A DNA stretch of 64,000 bases from NCBI RefSeq assembly GCF_914767665.1, contig NC_059504.1, positions 250,501 through 314,500 on the forward strand. Direction: 5' to 3'. Numbering within the stretch: the first letter of the stretch is position 1; each line of letters opens with the position of its first letter. This DNA is from Harmonia axyridis. Its lineage: Eukaryota; Arthropoda; Insecta; Coleoptera; Coccinellidae. The position numbers and the translations under genes are program-made. The notes beneath the pieces were generated by a model, which ran no database searches, was not told the origin of the DNA, and worked only from the letters and a program-made list of their open reading frames with translations. Below, in pieces: positions 11,729-24,300 of this stretch.

Positions 11729-13242
11729 GCTCCCGGCTCGATTTTATTGGAAATTGGGAAAATATATCGCTATCATAAACCGGTTATTTATGATGCAACT
11801 AGAGATAAGTCGTTTGATACTCAGGTGTGTTCTTGCCTGTTTATATCGCAGAAAAATTTGTAAGGCACTTATCCTAACTGAATAAATTTGTATATTGTCA
11901 CACTATTTTTGGTATTGTCTCTTAATCAGGAGGATATTTGAAAAATTCTTTTCGATATTGTAGATTGAAACTTTTTTCAATCAAAGTAGCCCAGTGAAGT
12001 GAATAATTAAGAGATGCGACAATGACTGTTCATAAAGTCTTCTGATGGAAAAAAATAATTTGAGAAATACGTTTCCAAGAAAACTTGAATGTCTTTTTTA
12101 ACTTCGAGGAACTCTAATTAGAAATGGGCTGATTTCTCATTCCCGAAAGGGATATTCGCGAATTCTTCCAGGAATGAAAAAAATGGTTCTGGGTTTTTAT
12201 TTTGATGGATATTATTCTATCTGTTTCGATGGTTTTGTAATGATGTAATTGATGATATTGTGAACTGAAACAAATCAAATAGAAGCTATCAGTTTTTAGT
12301 TATTAAAAAATCACTTACGTGAAATCATGCGCCAATTGTACCCTTGGAGATCACATAAATGTATATAAGTATTGCGATGGACGAATGACGAGCGCTCAAA
12401 AGCTCATGACTTCATCAATGCTTGTTCACTGTTTTTTTTATATTCTGTTTGAATTTCTAATTTTTCTCATTCTGCTAATAATGCGAAATTTTGCAAAAAG
12501 CCTGAAATTGCTATTCTATATATAGGGTGATTCAAAAGTCCAGGTCATATTTTTTTTATAGTTTTAGTTGAAATGAAAAGTTCAAGTAAAATCTCTCGAG
12601 TTGTTTGATTTTTGGAGGATATTATACGCAGAGAATGTCCAATATTTCCTGCAAGGCCTCAGTGTCTGTCCTTTCATTACGAAACGAAATTGAAAATATC
12701 AATCAAAACTCTCTCTTTATTTTACGAATTCATAACGTTGATATGTCCAACCCGTTCGGTTTAAATAGAAAAGCCCTTTCAAATCGTTATCTCTGTATAT
12801 GAAAGCTTGTCATTCCTTTAGTGTGAGCTTGGGCAGGAAAACTATGCGCTTTGTTAACGTAACTTCAGGTTAACTTTTGATAGCTACACGTCTCTATGCA
12901 CTTTGTATCGTTAGACGAGATAAAAAGGATGAATGTGTGATATATTCGAAATGTGCGAGGTTTTATCAAAAACATTCACCAACAATGGTTAGAAGTCACC
13001 ATTACAGAAATCCCCATAATGTTGATAAAGGAGTCAATTTTATCCACAACTATTTTTTTGGAATACTCTGCGATTTGTATCATCTCTAAATTGAAATTAA
13101 AAACATTAAACTGCGTGAAATTATTTAATTACTTTCCCTTCAAGAAATATATAATATAATTTTTTATCAAACTATAAAAATCATCGAAAGTTTCAGTTTC
13201 ATACGGCAAATCAATCAAGTGATTATCTATAATAATCTGTGA
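11729..13242. other. Noncoding; holds a diverged partner of 16880-16960
   Basis: At 12330-12410 the blocks CAATTGTACCCTTGGAGATC and CGAGCGCTCAAAAGCTC match a stretch near 16870-16950 (CAATTGCACCCTTGAAGACC; CGAGCGCTCGAATACTC). At 12524 TATAGGGTGATTCAAAAGTC looks like an element end, with a counterpart near 29205-29225. No gene. Confidence 0.4.
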
Positions 13243-13419
13243 ACTTCAGATAATTAAAATATTCGGTGGTCACCAAGTTCTTTGGATTTAACACCGTTGG
13301 TTTTTTCCAAAATTTTCCAATTGATAAATGTTGTTCTTTGAATGTGAGCAAAATAAAAAATCTAACGGTGTTAAATCCGGAGACCTTGGTGACCACCGAA
13401 TATTTTAATTATCTAAAGT
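13243..13419. repeat. Foldback repeat carrying the mariner DLTPL catalytic motif on both strands
   Basis: Arms of about 65 bp (AATTAAAATATTCGGTGGTC...ACACCGTTGG and its inverse) flank a 40-50 bp loop. Read on the - strand the right arm gives WSPRSPDLTPLDFF; on the + strand the left arm gives WSPSSLDLTPLVF. Both are the third catalytic block of a mariner transposase. Confidence 0.75.
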
Positions 13420-13737
13420 TTACCGGTTGAAACTTTTGATGAGTTTTATAGTTTGAAAAAAAAATGTATATATTTTTGAAAAGGGAAAAAAGTGATTTTC
13501 TTTGTTACAGTAATTTTTATGGTTTACCTCAAAAAAACACAAGTTTGTATTAAAACTTCAAAACTGATTGCAATATAAAAATTATTACACCAATGGATTC
13601 TACTGAAAAAAGAGCCAATAGAATATTTTTGTTTTATGTTGATAGTACCTGTAATAAAGAAGTTATGAAAACTTTTCATTTCACGCCATTTTCCAATTTT
13701 CTATCATTGCTTGAAAACAGTTATTATGATGCGGTTT

Positions 13738-14158
13738 TCGTAAGTAATTGCACAAGTGCATCGAAATTACCGATAATTTTGCATGACAGCGTGTTGTCAT
13801 AAAAACTGCATGAGTTCATTTTCATTTTTGGAGTCGGTGTCGGGCTCTTTCTCCAAAAATGAAAATGACCGAATGCAGTTTTTCAAAGAAAACACGCTGG
13901 AATGCGAAATGATCCGGCTATTTTGATGCACGAGTGTGATTCGGGGGAATATTTCCCGAATAAACTGTTACATCACTTGTCAAACTGATGTAGAATGGAA
14001 TTTCCATAGATTCGAACTGTGTAAGTGCATAGAAACTATGCATCTATGAAGACTGCAATTATCGCAGTGCTGTTTCACTTCCTACAATGCAATTATCGCT
14101 GTAATTTTCGATAATTGTTCTCCATATACATAGAACTTTTGACAGGAGGGAAATATTC
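13738..14158. repeat. Dispersed 0.43-kb repeat, copy 2
   Basis: Same orientation and structure as 6776-7213, with the same hairpins, somewhat shortened. The two copies are about 90 percent alike by eye. Confidence 0.85.
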
Positions 14159-15084
14159 ACCAATATGAATTCTCGCAAAAATCTAGCCAGCAAATGTACT
14201 TACCATTGATTTCATTCTAGTTCAAAGGGATTCTGAGAACCTCACACTAGACATCGAATTTGGGACACCAGATCATTATTGAAGATGACTATGTTGACGA
14301 ATTAATTCGAATTATTAAGAAAAAATGTGTTTTTGATGAATTGGAGTATCAGCACGGTTCCTAAAGTCGTTTTGGAAGGAATTATGGTTGTTGCCCAAAT
14401 TTGACGCCTACAAATTCTTAAAATGAATAGTGGAAGAACGAAATTTCGAGTGGAATGTAACAACGGCAAAAAAATGGCTTTCGCTTCATTCTATCGGAAA
14501 ACTGACTAGAATTATTGATAAATTTTTCTCATCCGAATATACGCTCTGAAGTTCGAACCGGAAAATCATATATCTCCGAGGGCATATCATTCACGAACCG
14601 CTCGAAGTGAAGGCCTTCATCCCAAACATACGTACCTTGTCAGAATGAGAGATATTCCCAAGTTTCGAGTGTTGAAATAAGCTGTCTATTGAATAATGTT
14701 TCCCACCCGAATATTAAATGGCGCGTTTGTCTGAGAAGCAACCAACTTCACTCCTCCGTTTTTGAGTACCTGGAGCTGAGAGGGGGGTTGCATCATCCAG
14801 CCTGTCTGTTTTCATCCTGCCAGAGCAAGGCAAAAGAGCTGATCCAATTATTCATGTCAAAGCGGAGAAACACGCGAAACAAGGGAATACACTAGAGGGC
14901 TTTTGGAAATAATTAAAACCATAATTGGGCTGACGGAATTTCAAATTCTGAATCGAAAACTATCCGAAGTTGTTTGCTCCGCTGCAACGTTGAGTAGTTT
15001 CTGACGTCACTCGATGTTCACGTGTTGTTTGGTAAGCAGTGACGGCTCGTTATTTCTTCGTTTGTAGCGATTAACTACTCAGAT
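14159..15084. other. No gene recognised
   Basis: A GC-richer patch lies around 14700-14900, with a 68-codon frame of no known family. The rest is plain. Confidence 0.4.
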
Positions 15085-15376
15085 GAAGGGTTTTCCAAAA
15101 GAGGTTTCATTTTGATATCGAGAAAAAAACGAGTATATGTTAAGAGAAATGAATGGATGGATTTTCGAAAAAGTAAGGTTAACATCACCAGCCTAAAACG
15201 CGCACCAATCAGTAACACGTTGAGGATGGGGAGGCTTTTCAACAATCATTCTTGGATTTCCGAGCCTTTCCGAGCTTTTCAACGTTGCCTACAAGGTGAA
15301 AAGAGGACAACTTCAAAGGTTACAGCTGTCGAGATAGCTGCCTATTCAAAATGAAACTTCTCATTGTAGGAAAAAG
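15085..15376. mobile_element. MITE with GGGTTTTCCAA ends
   Basis: The left end GGGTTTTCCAAAAGAGG, then TTTCATTTTGATA, pairs with the right end TATTCAAAATGAAACTTCTC. Length is about 290 bp with no coding capacity. It is the same end type as the elements at 31660 and 7767. Confidence 0.6.
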
Positions 15377-15879
15377 ATGTGGTATATTTTCATATTTTTA
15401 TTTTGCACTATTGACGAGGTGACGTAATTTTTTTGGACAGAAAATGTGAATTCATCGGTGGAACGAATTTTTTTTTTCAACTCGTTATTTTCTGAAAATT
15501 TTTCCCTCGTGATCTCACAAAATTCTATTCGTCAGACACAATCTTCTGGGAACATTTCTAGGGCAGATTTCAATTTATAGGATTTATACCCATGTTTTTT
15601 CAAGATATATCTAACTGTGTGATCCGGAATACCAATTTGAGTGCTTTGATCTCCTTTACAAAGGCACATACATTTAAATCCCCTCTTGACTCTTCCTTCG
15701 CTGAGCGAACTTGCCTCTTTATCGTCATAATAGCATTCACAACATACGTTGATGCAACTGGATTTTTAGAAAAGATGGGAAATATTCAAAACTGATTGAA
15801 CAGAGACGGAACTTCGCGATCAAAAATAAATTGCCACACCACACCATTCGAACTTGCAAATACTATTTAATGATATGTA
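15377..15879. other. No gene recognised
   Basis: AT-rich spacer between a MITE and mariner copy B. Confidence 0.4.
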
Positions 15880-16827
15880 ACGGGTGTTTTTTTTTTTCGA
15901 GGTATATAACTTTAAGTTTACATTACTGTTCAAGATGGCGACCGATTTAACAGCTGTTCAAGTGATTTATTCTCAGTTTGGTTTGGCAATTCATCATGAA
16001 TAGACTCACGCCTGAATAACGATTGCAGATAGTGCAATTTTATTTCGAAAATAATGGTTCTGTGCGGAATACGTATCGCGCACTACGTCCATTTTATTTT
16101 ATTTTGTTTAGCGATGAGGCGCACTTCTGGTTGAATGGCTACGTCAACAAACAAAACTGCCGCATTCGGAGTGAAGGTAATCCTCAAGTGTATGTCGAAA
16201 CACCGTTACATCCAGAAAAACTGACTGATTGGTGCGCTTTATGGGCTGGTAGAATCATTGATCCGTACTTCTTCAAAAACGATGATGGCCAGAACGTTAC
16301 AGTCAATGGTGATCGGTATAGAGCCATGATTACTGACTTTTTCATTCCTGAATTGAACAATCATGATGTCAAGGAGCTGTGGTTCCAACAAGACGGTGCA
16401 ACATGTCACACAGCTCGTGCCACAATCGATTTATTGAAAGACACGTTTGGTGATCGCCTAATTTCACGTTTTGGACTCGTGAATTGGCCTTCAAGATCTT
16501 GTGATTTAACACCGCTAGACTACTTTCTGTGGGGCTATGTAAAGTCATTGGTCTATGCGGATAAGCCACAAACCCTTGACCATTTGGAAGACAACATTCG
16601 CCGTGTTATTGGCGATATACGACCACAAATGTTGTAAAAAGTCATCGAAAATTGGACGTCCAGATTGGACTACATCCGAGCCAGCCGTGGCGGTCATATG
16701 CCAAAAATCATATTTAAAATGTAATGCCACAAGATTATCTTGCGGTTAAATAAAATTCATGTCAATCGAATAATCCATCGTCGTTTTATTGCAATTTAAA
16801 GTTCTATAGCTCTAAAAAAACACCCTT
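15880..16827 (+). mobile_element. DD41D (rosa-like) mariner copy B, internally deleted
   Basis: Flanked by TA at 15878-15879 and 16828-16829. Ends are imperfect inverted repeats of about 38 bp (GGGTGTTTTTTT...). The transposase remnant reads RLTPE (stop) RLQIVQFYFENNGSVRNTY, RALRPFYFILFSDEAHFWLN, QQDGATCHTA and LTPLDYFLWGY. Forty-one residues separate the second and third catalytic aspartates, hence DD41D. The stretch expected between RALRPFY and ILFSDEAHF (roughly 100 residues, by family knowledge) is missing. An extra TTTTA-type repeat keeps this copy in frame over the deletion. A stop follows RPQML. Confidence 0.93.
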
Positions 16828-17434
16828 TATTTCAATGAATAGTTGATTATGACTCTTGTTCAGTCATATGACAATTGCACCCTTGAAGACCACATATAGC
16901 TTTATATTGTTTCACGACACAATGATGAACGAGCGCTCGAATACTCCTGCATTCCCGATAATGCTTCTCTGATTCTCTAAGTATATCATCATGGGAGTGT
17001 ACGTGAATGAATTTAGCGTGATAGTGTGGAAATTGACATTTTCCATCAATTGCGTATTGTGTCGAGTCGACGCTGGAATGCAGTTGTCACAGGTCGAAAT
17101 GTTGAACTAGCGAACTAAGTGGGATCTCATTTACGTCATTGGGAATAAAGTGGGTCGATTCCAATTTGGAACATAATTTAATTTTTCTGTAGGACTTCAT
17201 GAATGGTTATGAAATTGTTCGTTCCTGAATGGAAAATCACGTTACTACTGACTGGAAGTAATAATGGAACTGGCAAACCTTCTATTATTTGGTTCTACTC
17301 GAGGGATAATAATACCTGATGGAATTCACCGAAATACGATACTTACCTAGTTATTTTCTATCGAAAATCTTCTGGATCGAATGAACGATCCAATTGCAGT
17401 TTTCTAGGAAGTTAGTGGGAGTTGTTTTATTATA
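16828..17434. other. Spacer between mariner copies B and C
   Basis: Carries the partner of the 12330 segment at 16870-16950. Otherwise nothing recognised. Confidence 0.4.
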
Positions 17435-18374
17435 AAGGGTGTTTTTTTCGAGCTATAGAAGTTTAAATTGCAATAAAACAACGATGGATTATTCGATTGA
17501 CATGAATTTTATTTATCCGCAAGATAATCTTGTGGCATTACATTTTGAATACGATTTATGGCATATGACCGCCACGGCTGGCTCGGATGTAGTCCAATCT
17601 GGACGTCCAATTTTCGATGACTTTTTCCAACATTTGTGGCCGTATATCGGCAATAACACGGCGAATGTTGTCTTCTAAATGGTCAAGGGTTTGTGGCTTA
17701 TCCGCATAGACCAATGACTTTACATAGCCCCACAGAAAGCAGTCTAGCGGTGTTTAATCACAATATCTTGGAGGCCAATTCACAGGTCCAAAACATGAAG
17801 TGAGGCGCTCACCAAACGTGTCTTTCAATAAATCGATTGTTGCACGAGATGTGTGACATGTTGCGCCGTCTTGTTGGAACCACAGCTCCTGGACATCATG
17901 GTTGTTCAATTCAGGAATTAAAAAGTTAGTAATCATGGCTCTATACCGATCACCATTGACTGTAACGTTCTGGCCATCATCGTTTTTGAAGAAGTACGGA
18001 CCAATGATTCCACCAGCCCATAAAGCGCATCAAACAGTCAGTTTTTCTGGATGTAACGGTGTTTCGACATACACTTGAGGATCAGCTTCACTCCAAATGC
18101 GGCAGTTTTGTTTGTTGACGTAGCCATTCAACCAGAAGTGCGCTTCATCGCTAAACAAAATAAAATGGACGTAGTGCGCGATACGTATTCCACACAGAAC
18201 CATTATTTTCGAAATAAAATTGCACTATTTGCGAGCGTTGTTCAGGCGTGGGTCTATTCATAATGAATTGCCAAACCAAACTGAGAATAAATAACTTGAC
18301 AGCTGTTAAATCGGTCGCCATCTTGAACAGTGATGCCAACTCAAAGTTATATATCTCGAAAAAAAAACACCCGT
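17435..18374 (-). mobile_element. DD41D mariner copy C, internally deleted
   Basis: TA at 17433-17434 and 18375-18376. It is an inverted copy of the same 0.94-kb element with the same deletion junction. Read on the - strand it keeps SDEAHFWLNGYVNKQNC, QQDGATCHTSRATIDLL and the RYCD motif, but a stop follows RYCD, so the frame is broken. Confidence 0.92.
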
Positions 18375-19092
18375 TATATATAATTTTGCATTTTTCATTT
18401 CCAACTTATTTCATAATTATTGATCTTAAACAAAAGGATCATATAAATTGTTCTGCGAATTCTGAAAATATCAAGTCTCCGTATTTTTCGATGACACAAA
18501 AGAAGTATAAATAACCCCCGTGAAAGAGACTGTGGCATCAATTAGAGGAAAACCAATTCTCCTATTACTGATCGTTACAGAACAGCGGCCACAACAAAGA
18601 AAGCGTGGTGCTGATCCGAATGGTGACACTTTTTTAACGAATCGTTCACTCGAACAGGATCGTATCGGCTCAATTTTACCATGATTCATTGGGTCTCATT
18701 TCCCGCTTTCCAGTTCGGCTTATTTGAATTCTTTCATTTCGCGCTGTTCACTATTGATTCAGACTTTGGACGCACTGACTTTTTTTTTGGATAGCATTCA
18801 TCAGAAAAATACCGCTAAAGATTATATTCATTCTCAGGAAAATACCACTGAAATACACTGAAGTTTCTTCAAATGGTACAGAGAATTCAGTGATGAAAAA
18901 ACAAAAAAGGAGCTATGAAAATTAGTGAAAAAAGAAAAAAATTCTTGACTGTTATGCAGAAATTTAGGGTTTCCAGTATTATTTGAGCCCATTGGATATT
19001 TTGTTCATTCACGATTTAGAAACAATATTCACTAGCTAATAAATTTCGATGGATTCTGAATAATTGCATCTTCTACCTTTTGATCCCACATA
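18375..19092. other. No gene recognised; one GC-richer patch
   Basis: The patch at 18510-18720 is richer in GC than its surroundings but shows no convincing reading frame. Confidence 0.4.
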
Positions 19093-20301
19093 TACAGGGT
19101 GTTCTGATTTGTTTCCGACAAACTGAAACGGGTGATAGATCACATCATTTTAAGCAAAAAAGTTTCTATGAACATGGGTCCGGAAATGCTTCGTTTCCGA
19201 GATACAGGGTGTTAAAGTTGAAAAAATAATTCGCGTTTTCTTAAATATCTTACGACTGATTCCAAATGATTGCATGAAAGTTGGTACATAGGGTTTTTTG
19301 AGGTGAGAAATTCAAATTTGTGGTCGATTTGGTTGTATTTTCTAGAGGGCGCCACTGGCAATCATTTCGTCCCCTTTAAACCGAAGCAACTTTTCTGTGC
19401 TACCCTGTACGTCATTCTGGAATAAAAAAATCGATTCCCCTGACTTTTCTACGTAAAAAGGTATAAGTCATTTAAGTTGCTAGGGTCAACCGTTTCAGAG
19501 AAAAACGCATTTAAAGCAAAATCCATATTTTTGTAATCTCTAAAACATGTAGAAACAAATTTGTAATAATTTTAAATTAAATATTTTTTAGAAGTAACAA
19601 TTTAGAACTAAACAAAATAACATAATAATTTTTAAAGAAGGTGTTCGAAATGTCCACCGTTCTGTTGAATGCACAAATGACATCTTCGAATGATTGATTG
19701 TTTTGCATCCAACAATTGTTGCGGCAATAGATTTAAAATAGCTATACACAATGACAGATTTAAAGTGTGTTAGGTTCAGATGTCATTAATTATAATTATA
19801 GTTAACTAAGTCAATAGCTTATCAACAAATACAGGAAAATGGTATTGGTTACCAAAGGCCCGAACGAAGCATACAAAGAAGATATCATCTACAGAGAAAT
19901 AGGATTTTACAGACCTTCGAAGAAAATAAAAACTCAGTATTCGTAAAGCATCCCAACAACGCAATATTTCAGGAAACAGAATATTCAGAACACTTAAAAA
20001 CAACAATTACATAGCGTACCATTTCTACTTATTAGTGGGCAATAGAAAATCCGCATGCATTTCGCCTTAGAAATTTTCAAAATGAATTTAAATTTAATAT
20101 TTGAATAGGAATAATTTCATGAGAGGATTTCGAAGCAGTCAAAACATATTAAAGAAAACGCGAATTATTTTTTCAACTTTAACACCCTGTATCTCGGAAA
20201 CGAAGCATTTCCGGACCCATATTTATAGGAACCTTTTTGCTTAAAATGATGTGATCTATCACCCATTTCAGTTTGTCGGAAACAAATCAGAACACCCTGT
20301 A
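19093..20301. mobile_element. Foldback mariner-derived element with inverted arms of about 165 bp
   Basis: The arms TACAGGGTGTTCTGATTTGT... and its reverse complement at the right end share about 165 bp, including an inner CTTCGTTTCCGAGATACAGG block. TA flanks both ends. Inside, the - strand at 19635-19700 encodes a transposase C-terminus (CHLCIQQNGGHFEHLL then stop). The + strand at 19920-20030 encodes an HTH-like piece (SVRKASQQRNISGNRIFRTL). Both point outwards, so the element is an inverted composite, not one deleted gene. Confidence 0.75.
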
Positions 20302-21311
20302 TAATTTCATTTTGTCAATTGTGGAGAAAAGTTGATCATTATCCATGCAATGTTTTTCGAAGGTTGAGAATCGCTTATTTGTGGTAAAATTGATTCGATG
20401 TTTGTTAAATCTAGTTTTAAATGGACGTCCTATCTGCTCTATGCATCCTAAATATTTAGGATGTAAAGAATCATATCCTATATTTCAAAATAAAATTTCA
20501 ATAAAATGCAGGTAAGGATTTCTGAAATATCGAATCTTTTTTGATGGAATGATATTCATAAAATTCTGTGGTTATTTTACAAAAAACTTTCAATTCAATC
20601 GGAGCGATATTGTCGGGATTATTCTAGAAAACTAGTTTCAGAAAAGTACCCTGAACATTGCCAGTCATCAAAACTTAAGAGAACGAAATCCCAAAATTAG
20701 TAAAGTTGACATGAAATAAAGTCGAATAAAACCACTAAAACTAAAAGTGAGCGTTGACGAAGTGGGAAAAACGTAAATGGATACTTTCGAAGTTTCCCTC
20801 TCTCGAAAATGCGGAAACTACGTCCAAATCACGTAATGTTTGTTCCGACTAAGGGTATTTCATCTCGAAATCAGGAAGTTGTATATCCCAATAGCCGTCC
20901 CCGTACAAACATTCAGCCAATATGATTTGACCCGAAAGATTTATATCCTCATGTGTTGTAAAAATCAGAAATGATAGGTCCCTAGATAGTTTCAGCTCTG
21001 GATATGTTCATGTTTTATTCTCGGTGTTTCTCTACGAAACTCATCAGATATTGATAAAATGGGGGAAGAGATAGATGGGAGTGGAATATTTCTTCAAGAG
21101 ACATGTCTCACTGAAGTCGTAATAAGGCCATTTTTTTCTTGAAACTACAAACACTATAAATATTGATTACAAGACAAATAGTTTTTCAAGAATTCGAATG
21201 GTCATAAAATAGTATCGAATAGTGAGCAAAAAATATTTTGGACGTAATGAATTATGGCGAAGCTCTTCTGAAAATTTTTAACTTTTTTTATTTTGGATTT
21301 TTTTTTTGCAG
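20302..21311. other. Intron-like sequence before the first recognised DGK exon
   Basis: I looked for the missing PH-domain exon (a WKRRYF-like strand) here and did not find it. It ends in a T-rich tract and GCAG acceptor. Confidence 0.4.
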
Positions 21312-21392
21312 GCTGTGATTTTCGATGAAATCGAACTCAACGACCTGTGCCTAGCCGAGTGTTCAACTAAAAACGTCAATCATAGTTTTCAG
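21312..21392 (+). CDS. DGKD/DGKH-like: DGK exon 1 of those found: PH domain, central strands
   Basis: Follows a T-rich tract and AG, and ends CAG/GTAAGT. It encodes 27 residues beginning AVIFDEIELNDLCLAE and ending NHSFQ, matching the middle of type II DGK PH domains (IIFDEVDLxDxxVAE...NNSF). The exon starts in phase 0. The preceding PH exon, which should carry a WKRRYF-type strand, was not recognised upstream, so it is outside the window or missed. Confidence 0.85.
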
Positions 21393-24300
21393 GTAAGTGA
21401 ACCCTATTGATATATGAAAAGTAACAAATACGTCATTACAAAAAATGGAGCGATATACGCTTCAATAACGCAATGAAATGGTGAGAATTTCGCATACCTT
21501 CCTTTTTACAATGAAATAAACATCAATTGATTTCTCCTAAAGTATTTTTCCAATATCAAAATGAAACTTCTAATTCGAAAACCTCTCCAATTTGGGAACA
21601 CCTGTATAGTTCTACTTTGAAATATTATTTCCAAGAATGAACTATTTCATTCAGATTATTGATTTAATCTCAATTGATAGATGACTCATCCACTCAACAG
21701 TTTCAAAAATCAATAAAAATCAGAGTTCAAAGTTCGAACGGAATGAAATTGAAAAAAAAATTGATAGCGCATCTTGGGAATGTTGAATCTGCTTTCCTCC
21801 ATGAGATGATCTTATAATTATATAAAAGCCACCTCAATAAGATGGCCACCTAAAGGGTGTTTTTTTTTTGAGGTATATAACTTTATGTTGGCATTACGGT
21901 TCAAGATGGCGACCGATTTAACAGCTGTCAAGTGATTTATTGTCAGTTTGGTTTGGCAATTCATCATAAATAGACTCACGCCTGAACAACGCTTGCAAAT
22001 AGTGCAATTTTATTTCGAAAATAATGGTTCTGTGTGGAATACGTATCGCGCACTACGTCCATTTTATTTTGTTTAGCGATGAAGCGCACTTCTGGTTGAA
22101 TGGCTATGTCAACAAACAAAACTGCCGCATTTGGAGCGAAGCTAATTCTCAAGTGTATGTCGAAATACCGTTACATCCAGAACAACTGACTGTTTGGTGC
22201 GCTTTATGCGCTGGTGGAATCATTGGTCCGTACTTCTTCAAAAACGATGATGGCCAGAACGTAACAGTCAATGGTGATCGGTATAGAGCCATGATAACTA
22301 ACTTTTTCATTCCTGAATTGAACAACCATGATGTCCAGGAGCTGTGGCTCCAACAAGACGGCGCAACATGTCACACAGCTCGTGCCACAATCGATTTATT
22401 GAAAAACACGTTTGGTGATCGCCTAATTTCACGTTTTGGACCTGTGAATTGGCCTCCAAGATCTTGTGATTTAATACCGCTTGACTACTTTCTGTGGGGC
22501 TATGTAAAGTCATTGGTCTATGCGGATAAGCCACAAATCCTTGGCCATTTGGATGACCACATTCGTCGTATAATTCCCGAAATACGGCCACAAATGTTGT
22601 AAAAAGTCATCGAAAATTGGACGTCCAGATTAGACTACATCCGAGCCAGCCGTGGCGGCCATATGTCAAAAATCATATTTAAAATGTAATGGCAAAAGAT
22701 TATCTTGCGGATAAATAAAATTCATGTCAATCGAATAATCCATCGTTGTTTCATTGCAATTTAAACTTCTATAGCTCTAAAAAAAACACCCTTTATAAAT
22801 CGCCTTTGTCGCTGATTTTTCATAATTGTCCTCCCTTACCTGGACAAATTCGAGTTTCATCTGTCATTTAGTTTGGCTAATGTTAATTCATATTGAATTC
22901 TGCGATTTTTACAATTAATAAGAGAATAACTGAATAGGTAACATAATTTCCCGAAATGGGTTAGGTTTGTGGTGAGAAAATTTATCAAGCGTTACGATTG
23001 GTCCTTTCGAAAAGAATTTTTTTACACGGATTGAATTCGTGAAATCGTTTGAAAGCTTTCGAGTTTGTTGTTACCGATAGTGAACGTGCGGTATCGGTTC
23101 GAATTAAATTAAATTATATGTAGTGGAACTCTGTGTCGAAATTTTACGATGCCATTTGGAATAGTTCTCCCAGAATGATTCTCCAACTGAATTTGAACGA
23201 ATGAGGTCATATTGTTCCCCAGAGAGGGCCTCTACACCGGGATGGAGGTAATTTGGTCACTCTCGATAATGAACCTGGGAATCATTCGAGGAAAAACGTT
23301 TTCAATCTACCATGAAATTTTCATAGTTTGTGTACCTACCGAATTCAATAATCCAATTAATAAATAACCGTTCGTTTAAAACGTTTCTCTGAAATTGTAC
23401 GAGAATGGAATCCGGTTGAAAAAATAATTGGTAATTTATTTTTTTCAGCTCCATGTTATAATTAATATTGACTTTAATGCCATTGGGCAGAAGGTGAATT
23501 CGGAAAAATTTTTTTATTCATTCATAGAAAATTTGACCGGGTTTTATGAATACTCTTTATAAATTCATCCCTTCATTAATTCATAATAAGTCTTTTCTGA
23601 ATAAAATATAGAATTATAACAGAAAATAGATTAATTCGAAAATAAAATCTTGAAATATTGTGGAAAATGTTACAGAATGGCGAATGCGCTGCTCACATAA
23701 ATAGTTTTTTTCCCTCTGGATAGTTCAAAATAGCTGGGAATATTTTGAATTCAGTTTGATAGACATCATGTAGGCTGCTCATTATAGAACGGAAAATAGA
23801 TCAATTCAAAATAAGAATCTTGAAATCTTGTGGGAAGTGGTACAGAATGGCGAATGCGCCGGACACATGAATAGTTTTTTCCCTCTAGATAGTTCAAAAT
23901 AGCTGGGAATATTTTGAAGTCAGTTTGATATACATTATTTAGGCTGCTCATTATAGAACAAAAATAGAATCATTCAAAATAGAACCTTGAAATATTTGCG
24001 GGGAAAGGTACAGAATGGTGGATGCGAGGGTCACAAAATTAGTTATTTTTTTGGGTATTTCGAAGTGCATGAGAATAGGTTGGAGTCAGTTGGATACACA
24101 TTCTGTTGGTTACTAATTATAGAACGGAATGGGATTAAAATTGGACCAAAAACGCTGTTCTGCTTTTGAAAGAAGATAAAAATAATAATCTTGATCTGTA
24201 AATTCTGGATTAGATCAGAATTCAAATTGAAAACGAACATACACTTCGCTCCATAAGTCTCAGATTCAATCAGTTAATACTTTTTTTTCAATTCGTCAAA

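Noticed and set aside
16023..16637. 204-codon frame as an intact transposase gene
   Set aside because: It begins at TTG, not ATG; the true start region has a stop (CAA to TAA), and the gene is internally deleted and truncated.
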